From NCBI RefSeq assembly GCF_947498015.1, contig NZ_CANMIR010000014.1:27906-91905 (forward strand): 64,000 bases of DNA, written 5' to 3'. Positions 27,447-36,097 of the stretch are shown piece after piece (within the stretch, counting starts at the first letter, position 1; each line of letters starts with the position of its first letter). Under the pieces are notes generated by a model. It searched no databases and had not been told where the DNA came from. It worked only from the letters and a program-made list of their open reading frames with translations. The position numbers were made by a program, and so were the translations under genes. Source of the DNA: an uncultured Neptuniibacter sp. Lineage in GTDB: Bacteria > Pseudomonadota > Gammaproteobacteria > Pseudomonadales > Balneatricaceae.

Positions 27447-28604
27447 ATGTGTGTACTAGTTCAGCAGTTTGGAGAAGCGGACACTGCCGGCGGTAATGAG
27501 CCGGGTTTCTCTGTTGCAGTTAAGGACAGTATCCATATTGCAGGTTATCCAACCCAGGCTGGGTGCAAGGCTTTAGCTGATGCTGCCCCGGCTGAGAAGA
27601 ATGCGGCTGTGGTTGATGCGCTGTTGGATGCGGGTTGTGTGATTGTAGGTAAAACCAATATGCATGAGTTGGCATTTGGTATGACTGGCATCAACAACTG
27701 GTCCGGTACTCCTGCCAATGAGCGCTTTCCTGAATATATTCCCGGTGGTTCATCCAGTGGCTCAGCTGTGGCGGTTGCTGCTGGAGTGGCTGATTTTACA
27801 CTTGGCACTGATACCGGTGGGTCTATCCGTGTGCCGGCTGCTTGTTGTGGTATCTATGGCCTTAAGCCGACGTTTGGTCGAGTCAGCCGCATGGGGGTTT
27901 TGCCGGAATCTACATCATTAGATTGTGTAGGCCCCTTTGCCGATTCAGCTGAAATGTTGATTGAAGCGATGAAAATTATAGATTCGCACTTCGATCCTGC
28001 AACGCTGGCGGAACTGTCTTCGATCACGGTGGGTGTTGTGACGGCTGGTGCCGATCCTGCGATCTGGTCAGTTATCAATACGTTACTTAAGCGATCTGGT
28101 CTGACGCAAGTCGCTGTTGAACTGCCTACTATGCAGTCTGCGTTTGATGCAGGTATGGCGATTATCAATCGTGAAACCTGGCAGGCTTTTTCTGATCTGG
28201 CGCAGAGTGCAGAGCTTGGTAAGGATGTTAGTGAGCGCCTGAATCTTGCTGCACAAACATCTGATGAAGCTATCTCGTCAGCTGAATTGGTGCGTGACCG
28301 CTTTACCCGGGAGGTGGATCAGCTTCTATCGAAGGTGGACTTTTTAGTACTTCCGACATTACCCCATTTTCCTCTGTTTCTGGCAGATGCCAAAGCAGGT
28401 AAGACCGACCTGAATATTTCGGCCCTGGTACGCCCTTTTAATCTTTCCGGGCATCCAGCGCTATCCGTTCCTCTTGTGGCAGAAGGTAACCGTCCGGCGG
28501 GCCTGCAGATTGTTGGCAAGAAGGGGAGTGATGAACAGTTATGTGAGCTGGCTCGACAGTTAAGCCGCTTTATCTCTAATCCTAAAAAACCTAATAAAAA
28601 ATAG
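27447..28604 (+). CDS. iacH: Amidase of the auxin degradation cluster (IacH-like)
   Basis: A 385-residue amidase-signature enzyme. The Ser-cisSer-Lys triad is visible: Lys in VAVKDSIHI, and the glycine/serine-rich PGGSSSGSAVAVAAG followed by GTDTGGSIRVPAACCGIYGLKPTFGRVS. It should hydrolyse an amide intermediate of indole-3-acetate breakdown, or an auxin conjugate; the exact substrate is not defined by sequence. I chose the ATG at 27447 (AGGG 9 bases upstream). It is the first gene of the iac operon, whereas Pseudomonas iacH lies near the end. Confidence 0.82.
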   Translation: MCVLVQQFGEADTAGGNEPGFSVAVKDSIHIAGYPTQAGCKALADAAPAEKNAAVVDALLDAGCVIVGKTNMHELAFGMTGINNWSGTPANERFPEYIPGGSSSGSAVAVAAGVADFTLGTDTGGSIRVPAACCGIYGLKPTFGRVSRMGVLPESTSLDCVGPFADSAEMLIEAMKIIDSHFDPATLAELSSITVGVVTAGADPAIWSVINTLLKRSGLTQVAVELPTMQSAFDAGMAIINRETWQAFSDLAQSAELGKDVSERLNLAAQTSDEAISSAELVRDRFTREVDQLLSKVDFLVLPTLPHFPLFLADAKAGKTDLNISALVRPFNLSGHPALSVPLVAEGNRPAGLQIVGKKGSDEQLCELARQLSRFISNPKKPNKK

Positions 28605-28620
28605 TGTGGGGTTCAGAACG

Positions 28621-29775
28621 ATGCCTTCTAACCAAATCGATAAAAATGCCTGGGGCGGTGCAGTTGAGTTTGACTCTCTGTTGGCGGATATCCGCAGTCG
28701 CCGACAGGAGTTTGAAGATCAAAAATATATCTCGCAGGACATCATAGAGCGTTTTAAGCAGATCGGTGTTTATCGTGCGCTGGTACCCAAGCGTTTTGGT
28801 GGAGATGAAAAATCTCCTGCAGAATTTCTACAGATGGTGGAGGCGATCTCTGCAGCAGATGGTTCTGCTGGTTGGGTCGCAAGCTTTGGTATGAATCCGG
28901 CTTATCTGGCTTCTCTGCCGGTTGAAACGATCGAGAAGGTTTGGAAGGAAACGCCAGATGTTGTGTTTGCGGGGGGGATCTTCCCACCACAGCCTGCTAA
29001 GCGAGTCGAGGGCGGCTTTCAGGTGAAAGGTCGCTGGCAGTTTGGTAGTGGCTGCATGGGAGCATCGGTTTGTGGTGTAGGCATTATGCCGGATGATGGT
29101 GAGTCTCTGCCGCGCATGGCTGTGATGCCTAAAGAAAAACTTACGATCGAGCCGACCTGGGATGTAATCGGTATGGTGGGCACGGGTAGTCATGATCTGG
29201 TGGTTGATAACGTGGTTGTGCCTGAGGAGTGGACCTTCACCCGTGGTGGGAAGCCTAACCTTGATGATCCGTTCTTCCGTTACCCTTCACTGGCATTTGC
29301 TGCGCAGGTGCTATCTGTTACTACGCTGGGTTTGGCGCGTGAAGCATTGGATGTCGTTCAGGCGATGGCTGCGGGACGGAAGTCTGTGACCGGAGCACCT
29401 AATCTGGGTGAGCGGGAATATGTGCAGATTGAGATCGCTAAGGCGGAAGCTAAGTTGCGTTCATCACGTGCCTTCTTCTATGAAGCGACAAACGATGCCT
29501 GGGAATCTATTACGGCTAGTGAAGATGGTCGTCCTACGGATGAGCAGGTCAGCATGATTCGACTGGCTGCGACCAATCTAACCCATGAGTGTGCCGAAGC
29601 GATCCGTATGACCTACGAGGTTACCGGTATGACCGGCGCGTATAACGATCATCCGCTGTCACGAATTATGCGTGATTCGATGATGTGCACCCAGCATGCG
29701 TTTATGGGAGCCATCACCTACAAGAATGCAGGTGCCATGTTCTTCGGTCATCGACCGTTGCCAGGTTACCTGTAA
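28621..29775 (+). CDS. iacA: Indole(-acetate) flavin monooxygenase, IacA-like
   Basis: A 384-residue enzyme of the acyl-CoA dehydrogenase fold (group D flavin monooxygenases). Diagnostic segments are ADGSAGWVASFGMNPAYLASLP, GRWQFGSGCMGASVCGVGIM, GTGSHDLVVDNVVVPEEW and the C-terminal YEVTGMTGAYNDHPLSRIMRDSMM. Known: IacA catalyses the first oxidation of the indole ring of indole-3-acetate and uses reduced flavin from a separate reductase. Here the partner is probably the reductase at 38094. ATG 28621 is chosen over the frame start at 28606. Confidence 0.85.
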   Translation: MPSNQIDKNAWGGAVEFDSLLADIRSRRQEFEDQKYISQDIIERFKQIGVYRALVPKRFGGDEKSPAEFLQMVEAISAADGSAGWVASFGMNPAYLASLPVETIEKVWKETPDVVFAGGIFPPQPAKRVEGGFQVKGRWQFGSGCMGASVCGVGIMPDDGESLPRMAVMPKEKLTIEPTWDVIGMVGTGSHDLVVDNVVVPEEWTFTRGGKPNLDDPFFRYPSLAFAAQVLSVTTLGLAREALDVVQAMAAGRKSVTGAPNLGEREYVQIEIAKAEAKLRSSRAFFYEATNDAWESITASEDGRPTDEQVSMIRLAATNLTHECAEAIRMTYEVTGMTGAYNDHPLSRIMRDSMMCTQHAFMGAITYKNAGAMFFGHRPLPGYL

Positions 29776-29807
29776 TTAATTTAATGACTAACGATTGAGT
29801 GAAGGCT

Positions 29808-30167
29808 ATGAGTGAAAATAATACGCACCGCGTTCTTTTTTGTATCGGCGTAAACCAGAATTTCATGGATGCACCTCAAAGTGAGATGGGCGATGTCTGG
29901 CAGGCATTCAGCGCCATGATGCAGGGTATTGCTGAGCTACCAGGGGTTAATGTTCTTGGCATTATGGATGATGACCGTATTCAGGTAGGGCCATCAACGT
30001 CCTCTCCATGGACCGCTTATATCATGGCGGATGTGCCTGATCTGGAAACCGTTATTGAAGCCTGTAATTTCTTCCGCGAAACCCCGGTTGGTGATGGTAC
30101 TTACAAACTTTGGAAGTACTGCAAAGTGGAAGCTCGTATCGGGCGAGAACTGGTTGTTCCTTCCTGA
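29808..30167 (+). CDS. iacB: Small protein of the auxin degradation cluster (IacB-like)
   Basis: A 119-residue soluble protein that I recognise by position and size as IacB. Visible features are FCIGVNQNFMDAPQSEMGDVWQAF, ELPGVNVLGIMDDDRIQVGPSTSSPWTAYIM and CNFFRETPVGDGTYKLWKY. It looks like a ferredoxin-like alpha/beta small protein. The role of IacB is not well established. GTGAAGG precedes the ATG at 29808. It lies between iacA and iacI. Confidence 0.72.
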   Translation: MSENNTHRVLFCIGVNQNFMDAPQSEMGDVWQAFSAMMQGIAELPGVNVLGIMDDDRIQVGPSTSSPWTAYIMADVPDLETVIEACNFFRETPVGDGTYKLWKYCKVEARIGRELVVPS

Positions 30168-30185
30168 TATCTCGGAGAGATTGAG

Positions 30186-30704
30186 ATGGCAAATGTAGAG
30201 CTGAGCAGTCTGCTAGAACGGTTAACTCTGTTGGAATCAGAAAAGGCCGTTCGTGCCTGTATGAATCGCTACATGTACCTCTGTGACAACCTGGATGTAG
30301 GGTTCGATCTTGATGAGCTAATGGCGCTTTTTACCGAAGAGGCTATCTGGGAGGGTCGCGGGAAGCGGTATGGAAAGTCATTTGGTCAGCATGTTGGCCA
30401 AGCTGCGATTCGTTCTATGTTCGCCAAGTATACGCAACCTCCGGCTCACTTTGATACCAATGTGCATTTTCTCACAAGTGAGTTGATCAGTGTTGAGGGT
30501 GATGAGGCTCAGGGTAGCTGGGTGTTGCTACAGACATCAACCTTTAGCAGTGGCAAGTCTCAATTGAGTAGTGCCCGTCTGAGCGTTCGTTTTCAGCGAG
30601 AAAACGGATCTTGGAAAATGAGCCATTTTCAGACCGAAAGTTTATTTAACCGACCTGTTAAGACCCCATGGGATCAGCCGGCAGACCTGCCTGTTCCTGA
30701 ATAA
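30186..30704 (+). CDS. iacI: SnoaL/NTF2-like protein of the auxin cluster (IacI-like)
   Basis: A 172-residue protein with an NTF2-like cone fold: an N-terminal helix (LTLLESEKAVRACMNRYMYLCD), LMALFTEEAIWEGRG, and beta strands to SVRFQRENGSWKMSHFQTESLF. It resembles both SnoaL-like isomerases and the small subunits of ring-hydroxylating dioxygenases. The small iac protein of this kind is IacI; the biochemical role is uncertain. It precedes iacC. Confidence 0.72.
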   Translation: MANVELSSLLERLTLLESEKAVRACMNRYMYLCDNLDVGFDLDELMALFTEEAIWEGRGKRYGKSFGQHVGQAAIRSMFAKYTQPPAHFDTNVHFLTSELISVEGDEAQGSWVLLQTSTFSSGKSQLSSARLSVRFQRENGSWKMSHFQTESLFNRPVKTPWDQPADLPVPE

Positions 30705-30762
30705 TTGATGGGTGCTTAAGGGCTTAGTGTAGTGAATAAAACAAGAATAGATGGGGAGTCCC

Positions 30763-32040
30763 ATGACTGACATGATTGATATTAAACCTGTTGTCGCTGA
30801 TTACGACAGCATGATTAAACCGGACAAAGTACATAGTTCACTGTACTCCAATCCAGAGATCTACGAAGAAGAGCTCGATAAAATTTTCAACAACACTTGG
30901 GTCTGGGTTGGACACGAGAGTGAGGTGCCAGATGTTGGCTCCTATAAGACTGCGATGATTGGGCGTCACTCTGTGATCGTCAGTCGCGATCGTAAAAAGA
31001 ATCTGCATGTGCTGCTAAACCGTTGCCGCCACCGTGCTGCAACCGTTTGTGAAGGCAAAAAAGGCAAAACTAAGAGCTTTATGTGTCCCTACCACGGCTG
31101 GGGGTACTCTCTGGATGGAGCACTGCGTGCGGTTCCTAAGCCTGAAGAATATGAAGGTGTCTTTGATAAATCTGAATACCCTCTGGTAAGTCTGCGCTTT
31201 GAGACCTATCAGGGATTGATCTTCGCTACTTTCAAAGAAGATCTCGAGCCGTTGGAAGATTTCCTGGGCGGCGCTAAAAAATGGATTGACCTGTTTATTA
31301 AACAGGGTGGCGGTTATCCACTAAAAGTATTGGGTGATCACAGGTTCCGCTTCCCGGGTAACTGGAAAATCCAGTTGGAAAATACAACGGATGCGTACCA
31401 TTTTCCGATCGTGCATAAATCATTTGTCTCCTCTGTAGATGACCAGACTGCTGAAGTATTCGACTTCCTGGATGGCGAAGGCTTTGTAGAAGATCTGGGG
31501 AATGGTCATAGCGTTATGGTCATGATTCCGGAGCTGGTTGATCTTGAGGAAGATCTGGATGCACCGATCCCTGAGCGTTTTCAGGCGCTTGCTGAAGAGT
31601 TGGCTGCAGAGGGGCATTCTGACCTGGAAGTACGTCGCTTGGTTCGTGCTGTCGGTGGTTCCGGTTTCAACCTGAACCTGTTTCCAAACGTTGCTTGCTC
31701 AATGGCGTTTTTCCGCACACTGGTGCCGATCTCTGTCAATGAAACTGAGATCCACCATGTGGCTCTGGGTGGTGAAGGTGCACCGGCTGCATTTAACCAG
31801 ATGCGTATCCGCTTGCATGAGCATTTTCAGGGACCGATGGGCTTTGGTACGCCGGATGATGCTGAAGCTTGGGAACGCGTACAGAAAGGTTCTCATGCGG
31901 GTACCGAGGAGTGGATTCTTCTCAACCGAGGTCAGGAAAATCTGAGCACCAGCCCTGACGGAAATGTTGCTGGCGCTGTCTGTTCTGAAACAGGTATGCG
32001 CGCTGCTTATCAGCAGTGGAAAAAGATGATGACGGCCTGA
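30763..32040 (+). CDS. iacC: Rieske dioxygenase large subunit (IacC-like)
   Basis: A 425-residue oxygenase alpha subunit. The Rieske [2Fe-2S] site is C88-x-H90 (CRHRAATVC) and C108-x2-H111 (CPYHGWGY). The mononuclear iron site is in ENTTDAYHFPIVHKSF (Asp and two His). It should dioxygenate an oxindole-type intermediate of indole-3-acetate on the way to catechol. GGGGAG precedes the ATG at 30763. Its partner is the beta subunit directly downstream, and electrons probably come from IacF. Confidence 0.88.
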   Translation: MTDMIDIKPVVADYDSMIKPDKVHSSLYSNPEIYEEELDKIFNNTWVWVGHESEVPDVGSYKTAMIGRHSVIVSRDRKKNLHVLLNRCRHRAATVCEGKKGKTKSFMCPYHGWGYSLDGALRAVPKPEEYEGVFDKSEYPLVSLRFETYQGLIFATFKEDLEPLEDFLGGAKKWIDLFIKQGGGYPLKVLGDHRFRFPGNWKIQLENTTDAYHFPIVHKSFVSSVDDQTAEVFDFLDGEGFVEDLGNGHSVMVMIPELVDLEEDLDAPIPERFQALAEELAAEGHSDLEVRRLVRAVGGSGFNLNLFPNVACSMAFFRTLVPISVNETEIHHVALGGEGAPAAFNQMRIRLHEHFQGPMGFGTPDDAEAWERVQKGSHAGTEEWILLNRGQENLSTSPDGNVAGAVCSETGMRAAYQQWKKMMTA

Positions 32041-32057
32041 TTGGGGGAGTGGAAACA

Positions 32058-32537
32058 ATGAGCGATCTAAATTTACTGAATCGGGTACGTGCTTTCATCG
32101 ATACCGAAGCGGATATGCTGGATTTTGAAGAGTACAACGCGTGGCTGGATCTGTGGACTGATAACGGTGTGTACGTTGTACCGATCGATCCTAAAGAGAC
32201 TGATTTTGCCAATACACTTAATTACGCCTACGACAAAGCGGAGATGCGTAAATTACGTGTTGCCCGTTTACAGTCAGGTGAGGCTGTATCCACACAGACG
32301 ACTGAGAAAACAGTACGTCAGTTGGGTCGCTTCCGTATCCTCGCTGAGAGTGATACGCATGTGGAAGTACGCTGCTCAATGTATCTGAGTGAGTGCCGCC
32401 ACGGTAACCTGAAAACTTATCCAGCTGATGTGACCTACAAACTATTGAAAGCGGATGATGAGTTCCGAATCGATGAGAAGGTGATTCGTTTACAGAACTC
32501 TGATGCTTACCTAAGCAGTATTGGTTACATCCTTTAA
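32058..32537 (+). CDS. iacD: Ring-hydroxylating dioxygenase small subunit (IacD-like)
   Basis: A 159-residue beta subunit with LLNRVRAFIDTEADMLDFEEYNAWLDLWTDNGVYVVPID, the usual N-terminal signature of this NTF2-like family. It supports the structure of the alpha3beta3 dioxygenase. The ATG at 32058 is supported by GGGGGAG upstream; the longer frame from 32016 would run into iacC. Confidence 0.87.
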   Translation: MSDLNLLNRVRAFIDTEADMLDFEEYNAWLDLWTDNGVYVVPIDPKETDFANTLNYAYDKAEMRKLRVARLQSGEAVSTQTTEKTVRQLGRFRILAESDTHVEVRCSMYLSECRHGNLKTYPADVTYKLLKADDEFRIDEKVIRLQNSDAYLSSIGYIL

Positions 32538-32547
32538 GGAGACGGTT

Positions 32548-33291
32548 ATGACACAGGTTGCACTGGTTACTGGCGCAGCGCAGGGGTTGGGCAAAGCGAT
32601 TGCCCAGGCGCTGTTTACAGCCGGGTTTGCCGTAGTTGTCACTGATGCTAATGAGGCGGGTGCCTGCGAAACTGCGCAGGCGATCGATCCAACAGCAGAG
32701 AGAACGATGGCGCTACGGTTAGATGTGCTCAGTAAAGCCGATTTCGAGGCTGCGCTTAAAAGCACAACCGATCGTTTTGGCCAGGTGGATGTCCTGGTAA
32801 ATAACGCTGCGATGACCCCGACTACGCCCGTAATGGAAATTTCGGCTGAAGAGTTCGACAAAGTGGTTGGCGTGAATATGCGAGGCACTTTCTTCGGCTG
32901 TCAGGTATTCGGTCAATATTTTGCTGATAACAGCTACGGACGGATCATCAACATGGCGTCTCTGGCTGGGCAGAATGGAGGGACCGCTTCCGGTGCTCAC
33001 TATGCCTCCAGTAAGGGTGCAATTCTGACGATGACTAAGATCTTTGCTCGTCAGTTAGCGCCATCTGGTGTGACCGTTAATGCGGTTGCACCGGGTCCGA
33101 TGGATCTTCCATCGGTAAGAGAGCTGGTGCCTGCAGAGAAACTGGATCAGATCATCAATGAGATGATTCCAGTTAAGGAGTTAGGAAGTGCCGATTTTGT
33201 TGCTGATATGGTAGTGAAATTGGCGGGTAGGGATGCTTCGTTTGTGACCGGTGCTGCCTGGGATATTAATGGCGGTATCTTTATGCGATGA
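32548..33291 (+). CDS. iacE: Short-chain dehydrogenase (IacE-like)
   Basis: A 247-residue SDR. TGAAQGLGKAIA near the start binds the nucleotide, VNNAAMTP is the NNAG-type motif, and the catalytic Ser and YASSK motif are in the middle. NAVAPGPMDLPSV and the C-terminal SFVTGAAWDINGG complete the classical SDR pattern. In the iac pathway IacE acts on early oxidised indole acetate intermediates. AAGGAG lies before ATG 32548. An intrinsic terminator follows it. Confidence 0.86.
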   Translation: MTQVALVTGAAQGLGKAIAQALFTAGFAVVVTDANEAGACETAQAIDPTAERTMALRLDVLSKADFEAALKSTTDRFGQVDVLVNNAAMTPTTPVMEISAEEFDKVVGVNMRGTFFGCQVFGQYFADNSYGRIINMASLAGQNGGTASGAHYASSKGAILTMTKIFARQLAPSGVTVNAVAPGPMDLPSVRELVPAEKLDQIINEMIPVKELGSADFVADMVVKLAGRDASFVTGAAWDINGGIFMR

Positions 33292-33296
33292 GAGTA

Positions 33297-33327
33297 TGCG
33301 GCGATAACGGTTTATCGCCGCATTTTT
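33297..33327 (+). terminator. Intrinsic terminator between iacE and iacF
   Basis: TGCGGCGATAA, a four-base loop and TTATCGCCGCA form a perfect 11-bp stem, followed by TTTTTC. It starts six bases after the iacE stop codon. It would either set lower expression of iacF and the TRAP genes or be overridden. Confidence 0.8.
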
Positions 33328-33372
33328 CAGGTTATACGCAGTAGATTGAATTTTGGTTTTAGGGTGAACGTT

Positions 33373-34329
33373 ATGAGTAGCGAAATAATCGACGTGGTTG
33401 TGAAGACCCGTGAAGATCAGGCAACCGATGTTGCCGTATTTGAACTAGGCCGGGTAGATGGTGAGTCACTGCCTGCTTTTGAAGCGGGTGCTCATATCGA
33501 TGTTCATGTGACACCGGAGATTGTTCGCCAATATTCCTTGAGTAACGCGCCGGGCGCAGGTAACACATATCGGTTGGGAATCTTAAAAGATCCTCAATCT
33601 CGTGGGGGATCTGAAGCGATTCACGCGATTTTCAAAGAGGGAACCGAGTTACAGATTAGCGCTCCCCGCAACCACTTTCCACTGGATGATACGGCAGAGA
33701 GAAGTATTCTTGTGGGTGGGGGTATCGGTATTACGCCGATGATTACGATGGCTTACGCGCTCAAAGCAGCCGGTAAACCATTCGAGCTACACTACTGCTG
33801 CCGTACACGTTCAAGTGCAGGCTTTATTGATGAGCTGTGCAGTGAATTTTCAGATTATCTACAACTGCATTTTGATGATCTGGGTGATGAACAGCGTTTT
33901 AATCCAGAGACAACATTCCAGCCTTGTGACGCGGGTACCCATATCTATGTTTGTGGCCCTACCGGGTTTATGGATTGGGTGATCAACTCAGCCAAAGAGC
34001 AGGGCTACCCCTCTGATCACGTTCATTTTGAGTATTTCAATGCAGAGGTGGATACCTCGGGTGCCGCTTTCGAAGTTGTGGCTGCTCAGAGTGGCCAGTC
34101 AGTGATGGTTGAAGAGGGTCAAAGTATTACGGAAGCACTGGCGACCATCGGTATTAAGGTGGATGTCTCTTGTGAGCAGGGCGTATGTGGTACCTGTATC
34201 TGTGATGTTCTGGAAGGAACACCCGATCATAAAGATCACTTTCTTACAGAAGAGGAACGGGAGGATAACGATCAGATTGTTGTCTGCTGTTCTCGGGCGA
34301 AAAGTGACAAGCTGGTTCTGGATATCTGA
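33373..34329 (+). CDS. iacF: Ferredoxin-FAD/FMN oxidoreductase (IacF-like)
   Basis: A 318-residue phthalate-dioxygenase-reductase type protein. It has an N-terminal FNR-like flavin and NAD domain (VRQYSLSNAP, LVGGGIGITPMITMAYAL, YVCGPTGFMDWV) and a C-terminal plant-type [2Fe-2S] ferredoxin domain (VSCEQGVCGTCICDVLEG ... IVVCCSR). It carries electrons from NAD(P)H to the IacCD dioxygenase. AGGGTGA precedes the ATG at 33373. It is separated from iacE by a terminator. Confidence 0.87.
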   Translation: MSSEIIDVVVKTREDQATDVAVFELGRVDGESLPAFEAGAHIDVHVTPEIVRQYSLSNAPGAGNTYRLGILKDPQSRGGSEAIHAIFKEGTELQISAPRNHFPLDDTAERSILVGGGIGITPMITMAYALKAAGKPFELHYCCRTRSSAGFIDELCSEFSDYLQLHFDDLGDEQRFNPETTFQPCDAGTHIYVCGPTGFMDWVINSAKEQGYPSDHVHFEYFNAEVDTSGAAFEVVAAQSGQSVMVEEGQSITEALATIGIKVDVSCEQGVCGTCICDVLEGTPDHKDHFLTEEEREDNDQIVVCCSRAKSDKLVLDI

Positions 34330-34511
34330 ACAAATATACAACATATTCAGCCCGTTTCGGCGGGCGATCAATCTGGCTGTTTATGGCCGGATTAGCCAAG
34401 AGCACCTTTAAGCAAATAGCGATTTCCAATGCAGTGCATGGTCTCGCACCTGACAGATAAAAATAACAAGACGGCACGGCCGAAGTGCACGTTTAACAGG
34501 AGAAAAAAAGC

Positions 34512-35534
34512 ATGAAAAAGGTATTGAAAACAGTTGCTGCTGGTATTGTCTTAACCGCAACCGCAGGTATGGCTGCCGCAGAGACAAAACTAACCTTGTC
34601 ATCCTGGCTACCGCCTACACATCCTATCGTTACCGATATGATTAAGCCGTGGGCGGAGAGCGTGAAGGAGGCGACAGAGGGCCGTGTTTCTGTAAACATT
34701 CTGGCTAAAGGTTTAGGTCACCCTAAAATTCACTACGATATTGCCCGTGATGGTCTGGCAGATATCACTTATAGCGTTCATGGATACACCCCAGGTCGTT
34801 TTGTGATGACCAAAATTGCTGAGTTCCCATTTGCGGGTGACAGTGCAGAAGCGCAGTCGGTTGCCTACTGGCGTGTACATGAAAAGTACCTGTCTAAAGC
34901 CAACGAGCATAAGGACACTCAGCTACTGGGTCTGATGACGCACGGTCCTGGTCTGATCAATAACAGCAAAAAAGCTGTTACTAAAGTGGAAGATCTGAAA
35001 GGCATGAAACTGCGTGTAGGTGGTGGTGTTGTGAATGATGTTGCAACAGCGCTGGATGCAGTGCCTTTGCTGAAACCTGCATCTAAAAGTTATGAGCTGC
35101 TGTCGCATGGTGTTGCCGATGGTACTCTGCTGCCAGCTGAATCGATTATGAGCTTCAAAATTCAGGATCTGGTTAAGCACACTACCGTGGTTCCGGGTGG
35201 TCTGTATAACGTGAGCTTCTTCCTGGTAATGAACAAAGATCGTTTCCGTGATCTTTCTAAAGCAGATCAGGATGCGATTATGAGCGTTTCCGGTGAAGTA
35301 TTTGCTGTAATGGCGGGCAAGGCTTGGGATGCAGCGGATAAAGCAGCCCTGGAAGCAGCTAAAGCGAATGGTAACCAGATCATCGTTGCTGATGATGCAT
35401 TTGTGGCTGATGTAAAAGCGCGTACAGCACACCTGGAAGGTGAGTGGGCTAAAGAAGCATCTAAGCGTGGTGTTGACGGTGAAGCAGCCCTGAAAGAGCT
35501 GCGTGAAATTACTGCTAGTTACGCATCCAAGTAA
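34512..35534 (+). CDS. TRAP transporter solute-binding protein (DctP type), iac module
   Basis: A 340-residue periplasmic protein with a signal peptide (MKKVLKTVAAGIVLTATAGMAAA, cut before ETK) and the DctP core LSSWLPPTHPIV, HGYTPGRFVM, GLMTHGPGLINNSKKAV, KLRVGGGVVNDVATAL, LPGG-type LVKHTTVVPGGLYNVSFF. It captures an organic acid for TRAP import; the context suggests indole-3-acetate. It is a clear paralogue of the protein at 61484. AACAGGAG lies upstream. Confidence 0.9.
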   Translation: MKKVLKTVAAGIVLTATAGMAAAETKLTLSSWLPPTHPIVTDMIKPWAESVKEATEGRVSVNILAKGLGHPKIHYDIARDGLADITYSVHGYTPGRFVMTKIAEFPFAGDSAEAQSVAYWRVHEKYLSKANEHKDTQLLGLMTHGPGLINNSKKAVTKVEDLKGMKLRVGGGVVNDVATALDAVPLLKPASKSYELLSHGVADGTLLPAESIMSFKIQDLVKHTTVVPGGLYNVSFFLVMNKDRFRDLSKADQDAIMSVSGEVFAVMAGKAWDAADKAALEAAKANGNQIIVADDAFVADVKARTAHLEGEWAKEASKRGVDGEAALKELREITASYASK

Positions 35535-35552
35535 GCTGACGAGAGCGGAGTT

Positions 35553-36095
35553 ATGAGTTTCCTGACATCTTTGTTTAAACAGGAGATGTGGGTACGTGCG
35601 CTCGAGTTTCTGTTCGAGCGTGTACTTGCCTACACAGCGGCCTTCGTCATGTTTGTGATGATGCTGGTCACGCTGGTGGATGTAGTGGGTCGAGACCTGT
35701 TCTCGGCACCACTGCCGGGTGGCTTTGAAGTGACAGAGTTGCTGTTAGCGGCTCTGATCTTTCTTGGCCTGCCGATGGTGACAGCAGAAGACGCCCATGT
35801 GGATGTCGATCTGCTGGATTCAACGGTCCCCGCATTTCTTAAACCCCTGCAGAACATCGTCATTGGTCTGGTCAATGTGATCGCCTTTGGGGTGTTGTCC
35901 TGGATGTTATGGAAATTCGCACTCCGTACCTACCGTTATGAAGATACAACGGCCATTCTGGAGATTCCGTTCGCGGGATTGGTGTTCCTGATGGCCATCT
36001 GCTGCACCCTGTCGACGGTTGCGTTGATCTGGATGTTGCTTTTTAAACGCGGACAGAAATTGTTTTCACACCATAGAGCTGGAGAAGGTGAGTAA
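35553..36095 (+). CDS. TRAP transporter small permease (DctQ type), iac module
   Basis: A 180-residue membrane protein with four helices, including VDVVGRDLFSAPLPGGFEVTELLLAALIFLGLP and VTAEDAHVDVDLLD, which are family hallmarks. It is the small subunit of the sodium-driven TRAP carrier. It follows the binding protein by 18 bases and precedes the large permease by 2 bases. Confidence 0.9.
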   Translation: MSFLTSLFKQEMWVRALEFLFERVLAYTAAFVMFVMMLVTLVDVVGRDLFSAPLPGGFEVTELLLAALIFLGLPMVTAEDAHVDVDLLDSTVPAFLKPLQNIVIGLVNVIAFGVLSWMLWKFALRTYRYEDTTAILEIPFAGLVFLMAICCTLSTVALIWMLLFKRGQKLFSHHRAGEGE

Positions 36096-36097
36096 TT

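Noticed and set aside
34347..34364. GC-rich hairpin GCCCG/CGGGC after iacF
   Set aside because: No T-run follows, so I did not call it a terminator, though it may mark a transcript end.
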